Below, piece by piece: positions 11,608-24,315 of a stretch of DNA of 64,000 nucleotides. The notes beneath the pieces were generated by a model. That model was given only the letters and a program-made list of their open reading frames with translations, was not told the DNA's origin and did not search any database. Source of the stretch: Methylobacterium bullatum (GTDB taxonomy: Bacteria; Pseudomonadota; Alphaproteobacteria; Rhizobiales; Beijerinckiaceae); assembly GCA_902712845.1 (NCBI GenBank), contig LR743504.1:1834001-1898000 (forward strand), given 5' to 3'. The translations under genes were made by a program, and so were the position numbers. Positions within the stretch are counted from its first letter, which is position 1. Each line of letters begins with the position of its first letter.

Positions 11608-11799
11608 CGTCTTCGCTCATCCGCGCGTCCGGCGCCGTTCGACTCTGCTCGTTTGGCACGATGTCCGCTTGTTAACGTTAACCCTCGGTCAACGGCGCGA
11701 GGCGGCGCGTTCGGCGCTAGTGTTGCGCCTCTGGTCGCGAACGCACTGATCGTGTCCCAGGTCGGGACACAACGGTCCGATAGCGGCACAGGAGGCAGG

Positions 11800-12327
11800 A
11801 TGAACGAGTTCAACGTCACCTTTCGCGACGAGCGCGACTGGGTCAGCTTCGGCGACACCTACGTGAACTCGGAGGCCTTCCGGGTTCTGTTCCGCGAGGG
11901 CATGACCATGGTCGAGGAGGCGGCGGCCTATCTCGACGGTGATGGACGCGAGGAATCGCGCCTCCTGTCGCGCGACAGTACCCTGTCCTACGCCAGTGAG
12001 AGCATGCGTCTGACCACGCGGCTGATGCAGATCGCCTCCTGGCTGCTGGTGCAGCGCGCCGTGTCGGAGGGCGAGATCACCCCCGCGCAAGCGCTTCAGG
12101 AGAAGACCCGCGTCCGCCTCGCGACTCCCGAGGCCTTCCGCGCCGAGACTTTCGGCGCGCTCCCCGCCCGTCTTCAGGACCTTATCATCCGCTCGCGCCG
12201 GCTCCATGCCCGCATCCTGCATCTCGACGGCCTCATCTCCGACGACCACCCGACCCCGATTGTCCGCGAGAGCCCCGTCGCCGCTCAGCAGGGCCTGCTG
12301 CGCAGCGCCTTCGGCGTGGCGCATTGA
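11800..12327 (+). CDS. DUF1465 family protein
   Basis: A 175-residue cytosolic, mainly helical protein of the alphaproteobacterial DUF1465 family. Typical segments are FGDTYVNSEAFRVLFREGM, SMRLTTRLMQIASWLLVQRA and the C-terminal RLQDLIIRSRRLHARILHLD. Family members are reported near cell-cycle/flagellar regulators in some alphaproteobacteria, but their biochemical activity is not established. The ATG at 11800 has GGAGG eight bases upstream. A strong hairpin follows the gene. Confidence 0.85.
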   Translation: MNEFNVTFRDERDWVSFGDTYVNSEAFRVLFREGMTMVEEAAAYLDGDGREESRLLSRDSTLSYASESMRLTTRLMQIASWLLVQRAVSEGEITPAQALQEKTRVRLATPEAFRAETFGALPARLQDLIIRSRRLHARILHLDGLISDDHPTPIVRESPVAAQQGLLRSAFGVAH

Positions 12328-12367
12328 GGTTTGGCGCATCGAGGCCCGGCGTGGCCTCGATGCCTGG

Positions 12368-12412
12368 AAACGCGAAAGGGCGGCGCCTCGTCAGCGCCGC
12401 CCTTTCGCGTTT
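12368..12412. terminator. Bidirectional hairpin between DUF1465 gene and rpmE
   Basis: A perfect 19-base inverted repeat (AAACGCGAAAGGGCGGCGC and its complement) with a 7-base loop lies between two convergent genes. The A/T ends of the arms give a short T-tract on either strand, so it can terminate both transcripts. Confidence 0.8.
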
Positions 12413-12462
12413 CGAAAACCCTCCGCCGCCACCAGACGGTGGCGTCGGTCAGTCCGGGTAGA

Positions 12463-12717
12463 TCACTTCTTGCCGAAGGAGAGGGCGCCGAAACGCGAAT
12501 TGAACCGCGAGACGCGACCGCCGCGATCGAGCATCTTCTGCTCGCCACCGGTCCAGGCCGGGTGCGTGTTCGGGTCGATATCGAGGTTGAGGGTGTCGCC
12601 CTCCTTGCCGTAGGTCGACCGGGTCATGTAGTCGGACCCATCGGTCATCACGACCTTGATGAAATGGTAGTCGGGATGCTCGGTACCCTTGGCCTTGTCG
12701 GCCGCACTCTTTGCCAT
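12463..12717 (-). CDS. rpmE: 50S ribosomal protein L31
   Basis: An 84-residue ribosomal protein L31. Diagnostic segments are [33 protein letters not shown] and VSRFNSRFG. It lacks the CxxC zinc-binding cysteines of zinc-containing L31 forms, as is usual in alphaproteobacteria, so its level should not be directly zinc-linked. Divergent from the ABC exporter downstream; the bidirectional hairpin lies at its 3' end. Confidence 0.95.
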   Translation of the reverse strand: MAKSAADKAKGTEHPDYHFIKVVMTDGSDYMTRSTYGKEGDTLNLDIDPNTHPAWTGGEQKMLDRGGRVSRFNSRFGALSFGKK

Positions 12718-12887
12718 GACGAAATCCTTGAATAGCCACGCCGACCGGCCCGCCTGGCGGCCCGCGGCCTTAGATCACGCGCAATCGGATGAAGGCGGGC
12801 CTATACCCCACGTGCTTCCTCCGAACAAGCGTCCGGGCGCGGGAGATCGCCCGGGCGCGTATTTTCTTGAGACGATGACGAGGCAAG

Positions 12888-14735
12888 ATGGCTCGCGGGC
12901 GTAACAAAATTTCCGGCGGCGATGGCCGCGGCAAAGCACCCCTCGGGTCGCTGAAGCCGCTGATTCCGTTCGCACTGGTCTATCGCGGCCGCATCCTCGC
13001 GGCGTTCCTGTCGCTGCTGGCGGCTTCCGGGGCGACGCTGGTCGTGCCCATCGCGCTCCGGCGGGTGATCGATCACGGCTTCTCGCCGGAGGGCCACAAT
13101 GTCATCGACGCCTATTTCATGGCGCTGATCGGCGTGGTGACGGTCCTCGCCCTCTCGAGCGCCGCCCGCTACTACACCGTGGTGACGCTGGGAGAGCGCG
13201 TGGTGGCGGACCTGCGCAGCGCGGTCTTCGCCCGCCTCACCATCCTCGATCCGGCCTTCTTCGACCGCTCGCAATCGGGCGAGATCGTCTCGCGGCTCAC
13301 CGCCGACGCGACGCAGGTGAAGGCGGTCTTCGGCGTCTCGATCTCCATTCTCCTGCGCAACGCCTTCCTGTTCGTCGGCGCGGTGGTGATGATGGTGATC
13401 ACCAGTCCCAAATTGTCGATCCTCGTCCTTGTGGCGATCCCCCTCATCGTGTTCCCGCTGATCCTGTCCGGGCGCGGCGTGAGGCGTCGCTCCCGCGCGG
13501 CTCAAGACCGGCTGGCCGATGCCTCGGCCTATGCGGCGGAAGCGGTGGGAGCGATTCGCACCATGCAGGCCTTCGGCATGGGACGCGCCACGGCGGAGCA
13601 TTTCGGGCAGGCCTCCGAGAATGCCTATTCCGCCGCGCGCAATTCGGTGCAGGCCCGCGCACTCCTCACCGGGGTGGCGATCTTCCTCATTTCGGCCAGC
13701 GTCGTCGGGGTGATGTGGTACGGCGCGCAAGGGGTGCTGGCCGGCACGATGACGGCGGGCCAGCTCTCGCAATTCGTGCTCTACGCGGTGTTCGGCGCCA
13801 GCGCGCTGGGCCAGCTCTCCGAGGTCTACGGCGAACTCGCCCAGGCGGCCGGCGCCGCCGAGCGCCTCGGCGAGATCCTAGCCGCCGAGCCTGCGATCCG
13901 CGCGCCCGCCGATCCGGTGCCGCTGCCGGTGCCGCCGCGTGGCGAGGTGGCGTTCGAGCAGGTGCGCCTCACCTATCCGACCCGGCCCGAGCACCCCTCG
14001 CTGGACGGGATCAGCTTCCAGGTGGCGCATGGCGAGCGCGTCGCTCTCGTCGGCCCCTCGGGCGCCGGCAAGACCACGGTGCTGCAGGCGCTGCTGCGCT
14101 TCTACGATCCGCAATCGGGGGTGGTCCGCGTCGACGGGGTCGACATCACCGCCGTCGATCCGGATTCGCTGCGCGAGCGCATGTCCCTGGTCCCGCAGGA
14201 CCCCACCGTGTTCTCCGGCTCTGTCATGGACAACATCCGTTACGGCCGGCCCGCGGCCAGCGAAGCCGAGATCCATCGCGCCGCCGAACTCGCCCATGCG
14301 GACGGTTTCATCCGCGCCCTGCCGCAGGGCTACGACACGCAGGTCGGTGAGCGCGGGGTGACCCTGTCCGGCGGTCAGCGCCAGCGCGTCGCCATCGCAC
14401 GCGCCATCCTCAAGGACGCCCCGATTCTGCTCCTCGACGAGGCGACCTCGGCGTTGGACGCCGAGAGTGAGCGCGCGGTGCAGACGGCGCTGGATACCCT
14501 CATGCGCGGGCGCACCACGCTGGTCATCGCCCACCGTCTGGCCACCATCCGCGCCGCCGACCGCATCCTCGTCCTCGACGGCGGCAGGATCGTCGAGACC
14601 GGCACGCATGAGAGCCTGCTGGCGCGAGGGGCGCTCTATGCGCAGCTCGCCGCGCTCCAGTTCACCGATGCGCTGGACGAGACCGCCCGCGGCAAGGAGC
14701 CGAGGCCGAAGCGCCTGGCGCTGCCGGCCGAATAG
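12888..14735 (+). CDS. ABC exporter, fused permease/ATPase (MsbA-like)
   Basis: A 615-residue half-transporter expected to act as a homodimer in the inner membrane. The N-terminal six-helix membrane domain covers residues about 20-320. The nucleotide-binding domain follows, with Walker A GPSGAGKTT near residue 390, signature LSGGQRQRVAIARA near 494 and Walker B ILLLDEATSALD near 516. It belongs to the lipid/drug exporter group related to MsbA. Substrate cannot be deduced; lipids or hydrophobic compounds are plausible. The start at 12888 has a modest GACGAGG site. dnaE follows 111 bases downstream on the same strand. Confidence 0.9.
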   Translation: MARGRNKISGGDGRGKAPLGSLKPLIPFALVYRGRILAAFLSLLAASGATLVVPIALRRVIDHGFSPEGHNVIDAYFMALIGVVTVLALSSAARYYTVVTLGERVVADLRSAVFARLTILDPAFFDRSQSGEIVSRLTADATQVKAVFGVSISILLRNAFLFVGAVVMMVITSPKLSILVLVAIPLIVFPLILSGRGVRRRSRAAQDRLADASAYAAEAVGAIRTMQAFGMGRATAEHFGQASENAYSAARNSVQARALLTGVAIFLISASVVGVMWYGAQGVLAGTMTAGQLSQFVLYAVFGASALGQLSEVYGELAQAAGAAERLGEILAAEPAIRAPADPVPLPVPPRGEVAFEQVRLTYPTRPEHPSLDGISFQVAHGERVALVGPSGAGKTTVLQALLRFYDPQSGVVRVDGVDITAVDPDSLRERMSLVPQDPTVFSGSVMDNIRYGRPAASEAEIHRAAELAHADGFIRALPQGYDTQVGERGVTLSGGQRQRVAIARAILKDAPILLLDEATSALDAESERAVQTALDTLMRGRTTLVIAHRLATIRAADRILVLDGGRIVETGTHESLLARGALYAQLAALQFTDALDETARGKEPRPKRLALPAE

Positions 14736-14846
14736 GCAAAGGCGGGGGAGGGGGCCTGTTACCCGAAAGGCCCTCTTCCACAGGCAATTGCGCCGGACGT
14801 GGTAATGGTAATGGACCGTGAACCGCGACTCGGGATGGGTTGAGTC

Positions 14847-18353
<3,507 letters not shown>

Positions 18354-18376
18354 CGGGGCGGGTCCCGGCGATGGGC

Positions 18377-18766
18377 TCAGCCTCCCGAGGGGAGGGGCCC
18401 GTCGAACGTCTCGCGCGCCGTCTCCACCGCCGCGAGGTTCTGCTCGGCCCAGATCCACACGCCGCAGAAGGCGGCGCCGAGGCTCTGGCCGAGTTCCGTC
18501 AGCCGGTACTCGACCTTGGGTGGCACCACCGGATGCACGGTGCGGATCACCAACCCGTCCCGCTCCATGTGGCGGAGCGTCTGGGTCAGCATCTTCTGGC
18601 TGATCGTGCCGATCGAGCGGCTGAGCTCGGTGAAACGAAGCTCGCCCCTCTCCTCCAGGATTTCGAGGACCAGCATCGTCCATTTATCGGCGACGCGGCC
18701 GATCAGGTCGTGGACCAGAGCCTCGACGCGCGGATCCGCATCGGCGGGTGGGGGCGGAGCCGCCAT
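18377..18766 (-). CDS. HxlR family transcriptional regulator
   Basis: A 129-residue winged-helix regulator of the HxlR/MarR-like class. Diagnostic text is IGRVADKWTMLVLEIL, GELRFTELSRSIGTISQKML and LTQTLRHMERDGLV, then the wing PPKVEYRLTELGQSL. The start at 18766 is preceded by AAAGGAG. It is divergent from an SDR oxidoreductase across a 99-base AT-leaning gap (18767-18865). That is the usual arrangement in which an HxlR protein controls itself and the neighbouring oxidoreductase in response to a reactive electrophile. No cysteine redox switch is visible. Confidence 0.9.
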   Translation of the reverse strand: MAAPPPPADADPRVEALVHDLIGRVADKWTMLVLEILEERGELRFTELSRSIGTISQKMLTQTLRHMERDGLVIRTVHPVVPPKVEYRLTELGQSLGAAFCGVWIWAEQNLAAVETARETFDGPLPSGG

Positions 18767-18865
18767 GTCACGCTCTCCTTTTGGTAAGTACAAATCTTTT
18801 CGGTGCCTTCTGCCCAGCGGAGAGTAGGCGCGGCATCTGTTTGGGGCAACCTGGAGGGAAGTCCC

Positions 18866-19636
18866 ATGAAGACGAGCGGCAACACCATTCTCATCACCGG
18901 CGGCACATCGGGGATCGGCCGCGAACTGGCGCAGCGGTTCCAGGCCCAGGGCAACACGGTGATCGTCGCCGGCCGCCGCCGCGATCGGCTCGATGCGGTC
19001 ACGGAGGCCAATCCCGGCATCGTCGGCTATGTGCTCGACGTGGAGGACAAGGCCGGGATCGACGCCTTCGCCGCGATGGTGATCGCCGCCCATCCCGACC
19101 TGAACGTCCTGATCAACAATGCCGGGATCATGCTGTTCGAGGATCTCACCCGGTCCCGCGATCTCGCGGATGCCGAGGCGATGGTGACCACCAACCTTCT
19201 GGGGCCGATCCGCCTCACCAACGCGCTGATCGACCATCTGGCGACCCGGCCGGACGCTGCTGTCATCAACGTCTCGTCGGGCCTCGCCTTCGTGCCGCTG
19301 GTCTCAACCCCGACCTATTCGGCGACGAAGGCGGCGATCCATTCCTACACGATCAGCCTTCGGGACGCCTTGAAGGGCAGGGTCGACGTCATCGAACTTG
19401 TGCCGCCCGCCGTGCAGACGGAACTCACGCCCGGCCAGTCGACACGGGAGGGATACATGCCCCTCGGTGACTTCATGGACGAGGTGATGACGCTCTTCGC
19501 GACGCAGCCCACCCCGCCGGAAATCCTGGTGGAGCGCGTGGGATTCCTGCGCTTCGCGGAAAGCGAGAAGCGGTTCGAGCCGACCCTGGCTACCGTGAAC
19601 CACGTCGCCAACACGGCTCGTGCGGAGCAGCACTGA
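18866..19636 (+). CDS. SDR family oxidoreductase
   Basis: A 256-residue short-chain dehydrogenase. The Rossmann glycine motif TGGTSGIGRE is at residues about 10-19, NNAG near 88, and the catalytic Ser...YSATK pair around 138-156, so it should bind NAD(P)H and reduce a carbonyl. The fold resembles the DltE-like clade often found next to HxlR regulators. The ATG at 18866 has GGAGGGA upstream. The substrate is unknown; regulation by the divergent HxlR gene is inferred from layout. Confidence 0.9.
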   Translation: MKTSGNTILITGGTSGIGRELAQRFQAQGNTVIVAGRRRDRLDAVTEANPGIVGYVLDVEDKAGIDAFAAMVIAAHPDLNVLINNAGIMLFEDLTRSRDLADAEAMVTTNLLGPIRLTNALIDHLATRPDAAVINVSSGLAFVPLVSTPTYSATKAAIHSYTISLRDALKGRVDVIELVPPAVQTELTPGQSTREGYMPLGDFMDEVMTLFATQPTPPEILVERVGFLRFAESEKRFEPTLATVNHVANTARAEQH

Positions 19637-19815
19637 CGCTCCGTAGCGGCCATGCGAGCCGGCTTGCCGGTCGGAAAGACGCGGCGGGAAACATCTGCCG
19701 CGTAACCGCGTCTTAATAATACCTTCAGCATGGTCGAGATCAGGCTGGACCCGGTGCTTGCCCAACAAGACCCGGCATGACGCAAGCTGGCGTCGCGGTT
19801 CGGTGGCACGCTTCG

Positions 19816-20175
19816 ATGACGAGAACTCTCTTGCGCCTGTCGGTCTTCGTCATCCTCGCGATCCTGGTCGTCGTGACGCTGTCGCCGATCGGGCTCCGGC
19901 CGGTCGTCGCCTCGGCGAATGTCGAGCGGATGAGCGCCTACGCCCTGTTCGGCTTTCTGTTGATCCTGGCCTATCCCAAGCGCTGGTATCTCGGGCTCGT
20001 GACCGGAATGGCGGTGGCCGGCCTCCTCGAATTCGGCCAGGAATTGTCGCCCACCCGCCATGCGCGGCTGGGCGATTTCCTGGTCAAGGCGGTCGCCGCC
20101 GCGTTCGGCAGCCTCGTCGCTTACCTCGTCCTGGCCGCCTATGCGCGGTTCGAGCGGGCATCCTCGCCGCGCTGA
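19816..20175 (+). CDS. VanZ-like small membrane protein
   Basis: A 119-residue membrane protein with three to four hydrophobic segments. TLSPIGLRPVVASANVERMSAY, then GFLLILAYP, and ALEFGQ-type text (LLEFGQELSPTRHARLGDFLVK) match the pattern of VanZ-like proteins. The GQ...P..R...D motif is characteristic of that fold. I start at ATG 19816; an ATG at 19777 in the same frame is possible and neither has a strong ribosome site. Function of such stand-alone proteins is not known. Confidence 0.75.
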   Translation: MTRTLLRLSVFVILAILVVVTLSPIGLRPVVASANVERMSAYALFGFLLILAYPKRWYLGLVTGMAVAGLLEFGQELSPTRHARLGDFLVKAVAAAFGSLVAYLVLAAYARFERASSPR

Positions 20176-20212
20176 CCGGCCGTTCTCCGGTTCCGTTTCC
20201 TCGTCACGACAG

Positions 20213-20659
20213 GTGCCCGACTTGGACGTCTCGAACGACCCCGCCTTCCACGTCCTGCTGACAGGGAGCTACCGGCGGCTCGTCGGCAGGCCGCTCGTGC
20301 CGGGGCCGGGCTGTACCGCGGCCTGGCTCCATGCCGAGGCGCCCTTCGCGGTCCTGGCGCATGATGGCGGAGAGGACCCGCGCTTCATCTATGCGAACCG
20401 GATGGCCCTGGGAATCTTCGGCTACGAAAAGGACGAGCTGATCGGGATTCCCTCGCGCTACTCGGCCGAGGCGCCGGAGCGGGCCGAGCGGCAGCGCCTG
20501 CTCGATGCGGTGGCGCGCGACGGGTTCGTGGCGAATTACGCCGGTATCCGCATCCGCAAGGACGGGACGCGCTTCCCGATCCGTGACGCCATCGTCTGGC
20601 AATTGCTGGACGAGGCCGGCGGCTTCCACGGACAGGCCGCGACCTTCGCGATGCCCTGA
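20213..20659 (+). CDS. MEKHLA domain-containing protein
   Basis: A 148-residue cytosolic protein resembling PAS-like MEKHLA proteins. The segments HVLLTGSYRRLVGRPLVP, FIYANRMALGIFGYEKDELIGI and RKDGTRFPIRDAIVW carry the PAS hallmarks (N-R-x-A-L-x-F-G-Y and a G-x-x-F-x-I strand). Such proteins are presumed sensors, ligand unknown. The start is uncertain: GTG at 20213 or TTG at 20222, the latter with AGGT upstream. It lies 37 bases downstream of the VanZ-like gene. Confidence 0.75.
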   Translation: MPDLDVSNDPAFHVLLTGSYRRLVGRPLVPGPGCTAAWLHAEAPFAVLAHDGGEDPRFIYANRMALGIFGYEKDELIGIPSRYSAEAPERAERQRLLDAVARDGFVANYAGIRIRKDGTRFPIRDAIVWQLLDEAGGFHGQAATFAMP

Positions 20660-20862
20660 GGGGGACGAGAGGCCGGGCGTCGCGACGGGGCTGTTCTGCA
20701 TCGGTCCGATGCCGGGCCGAATGTCCGGAAGTCCTCGGCGCGACAAAGTGGGGCGGCGCGCCCATCTTTCAGAGTGTCTAAAAGTAAGAAATCGCGGCCA
20801 TCATTCTGACTTTCCACGAATGAGAGACTTGTGTGCTCCCGCCATGCCTGCGGGAAAGCCCT

Positions 20863-21168
20863 GTGCTTCGTTGTTTCTTAGATATACATGACAGTTTCCA
20901 TCAGTGGGACGACGAGGGCGTGACCTGCGCCGACCTGCAGGCGGCCGCCAGGTTTCCGCGGGAGGCTGCGGCATCGGATGTGGTCCGCCGAGGCGAAGTC
21001 AAAGGCGCGACTTCACGCTCCGCCGCCGTGCTCGCCGCTTGGTTTCCGATCGACAGACCGCCATCCCGGGAAGCGAGCCGTTTCGTAGCCGAGGGCCCGT
21101 CATGCCGTCTGATTCGCTCGGCGCCTTGGTGGCGTTCCGGCACGGGATGTTGGTGCATTTCGGCCTGA
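20863..21168 (+). pseudogene. Probable decayed DUF6894-like small gene
   Basis: From a GTG at 20863 with GGGAAAG upstream, the frame reads LRCFLDIHDSFHQWDDEGVT, very like the N-terminus of short Methylobacteriaceae proteins annotated DUF6894 (FxDIHDxxxxxDDEGxxxxD). The similarity fades after about residue 50. A segment RDFTLR that fits the family continuation appears in another frame right after GEVKG, suggesting frameshift decay. It could instead be a divergent intact gene. The surrounding 20660-21270 region holds no other gene; 21210-21270 is AT-rich and probably promotes the chemoreceptor. Confidence 0.35.
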
Positions 21169-21270
21169 ATCCTGCCGACTCCGTTTTTATCGACAAATCC
21201 AAGTTGTGGAGGATACTTGCTTAATATTTTAAAATTATAAACTTATAAAAATAAATCGAAAGCAATTAAG

Positions 21271-22980
21271 ATGAAAACAGTTCGATCTCGTGTTCTTGTT
21301 GCAATAGGTGGGTTGATTTCGGCCCTGATGTTGAGCGCCGTTATAGGTTTCATCGCATCGAGTACAGCAGAGCGCGGCTTGGAGACGATCTATGCGGATA
21401 GGGTCGTGCCTATGCGTGACCTGAAGGTTGTCTCGGATATGTATGCGGTCGAGATTGTCGATACATCTCACAAAGTTCGCAACGGGAATATCGCATGGTC
21501 GAGGGGCATCAAGGCCATCACCGAAGCCCAGACACGCATCGAGAAATTGTGGGCCGGGTATCTCACGACCCAGATGGACGATCGGGAACGGGCGCTGGCC
21601 AACGACGCCAAGGTCGCGATGGCCGTCGCCAATACGAGCATCGATAGCCTGCTGACGATTCTCAAGAGCAACAATCAGGCAGCTCTGGACCAATATACCA
21701 GGGAGCAATTGTACACGTCCGTCGATCCGGTGGCTGGTGCGATCATGAAGTTGATCGATCTGCAGATCGTCGAGGCCAGAAAAATCTACGAGACTTCTTC
21801 GGCGACCTACGCTCTCGCAAAGAATATCGGCATGGGCGTCATGGTGTTCGGCATTCTCGCTGCCATCGCCGCCTTGATGATCACGATGCGGGGTGTTCTC
21901 GCGCCGCTGGCGGCGATCACCGCCACGATGCGCCGCCTCGCCGAGGGCGATGTGGCACAGGTGGTTCCGAGCCTCGGCCGGAGCGATGAGATCGGCGACA
22001 TGGCCGCCTCCGTTCAGGTCTTTAAGGACAACCTGATCCGCACGCGGCGGCTCGAAGCGGACACCGTCCTGGCCCGGCTCGATGCCGAGGAGCAACGCAA
22101 AGCCGGCATGCGCCAGATGGCCGACGATTTCGAAGCGGCGGTCGGCGGCATCGTCGGCTCGGTCTCATCCTCCGCGACCGAACTTCAGGCGACGGCCCAG
22201 AAGATGACCGCGACGGCCAACCAGACGGCCAACCAATCCGTCACCGTGGCGACCGCAGCCGAGGAGGCCGCGGCCAACGTCAATACGGTCGCGTCGGCGG
22301 CCGAAGAGCTCGGCGCCTCGGTGCAGGAGATCGGCCGTCAGGTCTCCGGCTCCTCGGACCTCGCGCAGCGGGCAGTCGGCGAGGCCGACCGCAGCGCCGA
22401 GCTCGTCCATGAACTGAGCACCGCCGTGACCCGGATCGGCGACGTTGTTCAACTCATCTCGACCATCGCGGGCCAGACCAACCTGCTGGCGCTCAACGCC
22501 ACCATCGAGGCGGCTCGGGCCGGCGAAGCCGGACGCGGCTTCGCGGTGGTCGCCGCAGAGGTCAAGGAGCTCGCCAACCAGACCGCCCGCGCCACCAGCG
22601 AGATCGGCGACCAGATCGGCCGGATCCAGGGCGCGACGGGGCAGGCGGTCGACGCCATCGGGTCGATCACGGGGCGTATCCGCGAAATCCACGAGGTCGC
22701 CACGTCGATCGCCGCCGCCGTCGAGCAGCAGGGGGCGGCAACTCAGGAGATCGTCCGCAACGTCGCCGAAGCCTCCACCGGCACGAGCGAGGTGACGAGC
22801 AACATTTCGGGCGTTGCACGGGCGTCGGAAGAAACCGGAGCCGCCGCCGGCCAGGTGCTCAACTCGGCCTCGGAACTGTCGCGTCAATCCGAGTATCTCT
22901 CGGCCGAGGTGCAGCGTTTCCTCGCCACCGTGCGCGCCCCGGCGCCCGCCGCTCAGCGAGTGTGCTCGCTGACGTGCTAG
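21271..22980 (+). CDS. Methyl-accepting chemotaxis protein
   Basis: A 569-residue transmembrane chemoreceptor. Helix 1 spans residues about 7-30, a periplasmic four-helix-bundle sensor about 31-185, helix 2 about 187-209 ([19 protein letters not shown]), and HAMP about 210-262. The signalling domain follows with hairpin tip [20 protein letters not shown] and [18 protein letters not shown]. It signals to CheA/CheW. The sensor region resembles the 4HB_MCP type; the ligand is unknown. The start is preceded by AT-rich DNA and only a weak ribosome site. No che genes are nearby. Its stop overlaps the 3' end of a decayed minus-strand gene. Confidence 0.93.
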   Translation: MKTVRSRVLVAIGGLISALMLSAVIGFIASSTAERGLETIYADRVVPMRDLKVVSDMYAVEIVDTSHKVRNGNIAWSRGIKAITEAQTRIEKLWAGYLTTQMDDRERALANDAKVAMAVANTSIDSLLTILKSNNQAALDQYTREQLYTSVDPVAGAIMKLIDLQIVEARKIYETSSATYALAKNIGMGVMVFGILAAIAALMITMRGVLAPLAAITATMRRLAEGDVAQVVPSLGRSDEIGDMAASVQVFKDNLIRTRRLEADTVLARLDAEEQRKAGMRQMADDFEAAVGGIVGSVSSSATELQATAQKMTATANQTANQSVTVATAAEEAAANVNTVASAAEELGASVQEIGRQVSGSSDLAQRAVGEADRSAELVHELSTAVTRIGDVVQLISTIAGQTNLLALNATIEAARAGEAGRGFAVVAAEVKELANQTARATSEIGDQIGRIQGATGQAVDAIGSITGRIREIHEVATSIAAAVEQQGAATQEIVRNVAEASTGTSEVTSNISGVARASEETGAAAGQVLNSASELSRQSEYLSAEVQRFLATVRAPAPAAQRVCSLTC

Positions 22981-23251
22981 TTCCTCCGGTGTGTCCGCCA
23001 CTTCACCCTGTCCGCGACCGGGCGCAGGTGATCCTTATTTGCGCCGCGCTCCCTCGGAGCGAAGGCATGCAGCTTTCGCATGGGTGCCGAATCGGGCTCA
23101 CGATCTTCGATCAGCGCATAGAACGCCGCCTGGACGATCTCCTTCTTGCCTCACCGTGCTTCTTGCGCATGGCGGCGAGCAATTTCATGGGCTTCATGCC
23201 CGACTTGGCGAGACTGCGAAGCGTTGCTGGCAGTGTTTCGATGGACGCCAT
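22977..23251 (-). pseudogene. Frameshifted small gene (one-base deletion)
   Basis: An ATG at 23251 with GGAGG nine bases upstream starts MASIETLPATLRSLAKSGMK, continues through LLAAMRKKHGEA, then terminates early at 23111. Adding one base after codon HGEA restores a frame reading KKEIVQAAFYALIEDREPDS and running to a TAG at 22977-22979, giving a 91-residue product. The restored EAxKKEIVxAAFYAL junction looks like a natural helix boundary of a small rhizobial family of unknown function. Either a real decayed gene or a sequencing indel. The 3' end overlaps the chemoreceptor stop codon. Confidence 0.55.
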
Positions 23252-23564
23252 GTCGAGGGACCTCCAGATGATGTCACTTCGGTGGTCGCACCGCCGATTG
23301 GGGGACTGAACCTGGGTTGGGCTCTGCGCATGCCAGGAAACCGTCGCTCCGCTTGCTCCGCGCCCTGTCTCAAACCCCCGTGACCGACCGAGCCGTACGG
23401 TCGGCCGGGGCGTGGGAACCGTCCCGATGGCTCATGTGTCGCTGGCCGGTGTCACGCCACGGACGTACCGGATCCGGTCGGGCGATGGGCGGATCGCGCC
23501 CGAGATGAACCGCTACCTCATCCGGCGAAAAGCGGCCCTGGAATCCGGCCTTTTCGCGGGTCCC
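23252..23564. other. Intergenic region, no gene seen
   Basis: About 310 bases between the decayed small gene and the ChaC gene. Open frames present have no ribosome sites and do not resemble proteins I know. An imperfect inverted repeat around 23380-23410 (GACCGACC...GGTCGGCC) may end transcription of the convergent chaC gene. Confidence 0.4.
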
Positions 23565-24257
23565 TTACGGTGCTGCAGCACGGGCCTCGAGTCGTTCGGC
23601 GACGAGCCGCTGCAGACGCCAGAGATGGTCGTCGAGGATGCCCGCTTCGGCGCAGGCCGCGGCGGTGCGGAAGAGATATTCGGCGCTCGGCCCCAGATGT
23701 CCGGCCCCGGTGGCGATCAGGTCGGCGATCTCCTCCTCGGACAGGTGCCCCGCATAGCGGTCGCTGGCGTGGTTGACGACGAAGGTCAGCGCGGTGACCG
23801 GGCCGGTGCCCGTCTCCACCGTGACCCAGCGTCCCACATAGCCGCCGCCGCGCATCTCGCGGCGCCAGACCGGCATCAGCGTCGCGGCCGGGTCGATGCC
23901 CTCCAGTCGGAACACGATTCCACGGCAGATGCCGCCCCGGTCGAGGGCAAGGACGAGGCCCGGCCGGTCGCGGCTTCCGCGAAAGCGCCGCTGCAGCAGG
24001 CAGAAGCGACGGTGATAGCCCCGCACCGTGCCGGTGCGCCGCTCGGCCACGGCGAATTCCGGCTGCCAGATCAGCGAGCCGTAGCCGAACACCCAGAGCC
24101 CGTCCCCCTGCCTCGGCCTGCCATGGAGCATCCGGTCGAGGCCGGGCGCGAGGTCGAGATCGGACAGGAGATGCAGGGCGCTCGCATCGTCGGCGACGGG
24201 AATCGGATGGGCGCGGGCGATGAGATCGAGGGTGAGCGAGAGCGGACGATGCGGCAT
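23565..24257 (-). CDS. Gamma-glutamylcyclotransferase (ChaC-like)
   Basis: A 230-residue cytosolic enzyme of the ChaC type, which cleaves gamma-glutamyl groups of glutathione to give 5-oxoproline. The substrate-loop motif LWVFGYGSLIWQPEF (YGSL) is at about residues 54-68, followed by VRGYHRRFCL and the ChaC-type CRGIVFRLEG. The C-terminal YAGHLSEEEIADLI and LGPSAEYLFRTA are typical too. I start at ATG 24257 (MPHRPLSLTLDL), since upstream in-frame sequence is arginine-rich and unlike the family. It is tail-linked to an upstream lipoprotein gene 58 bases away on the same strand. Confidence 0.9.
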   Translation of the reverse strand: MPHRPLSLTLDLIARAHPIPVADDASALHLLSDLDLAPGLDRMLHGRPRQGDGLWVFGYGSLIWQPEFAVAERRTGTVRGYHRRFCLLQRRFRGSRDRPGLVLALDRGGICRGIVFRLEGIDPAATLMPVWRREMRGGGYVGRWVTVETGTGPVTALTFVVNHASDRYAGHLSEEEIADLIATGAGHLGPSAEYLFRTAAACAEAGILDDHLWRLQRLVAERLEARAAAP

Positions 24258-24315
24258 GGTCCGTATCGGAGCATCACCGGCCGGTCCGGGCAAGCCGTTC
24301 GAAGGATCGGTATCC

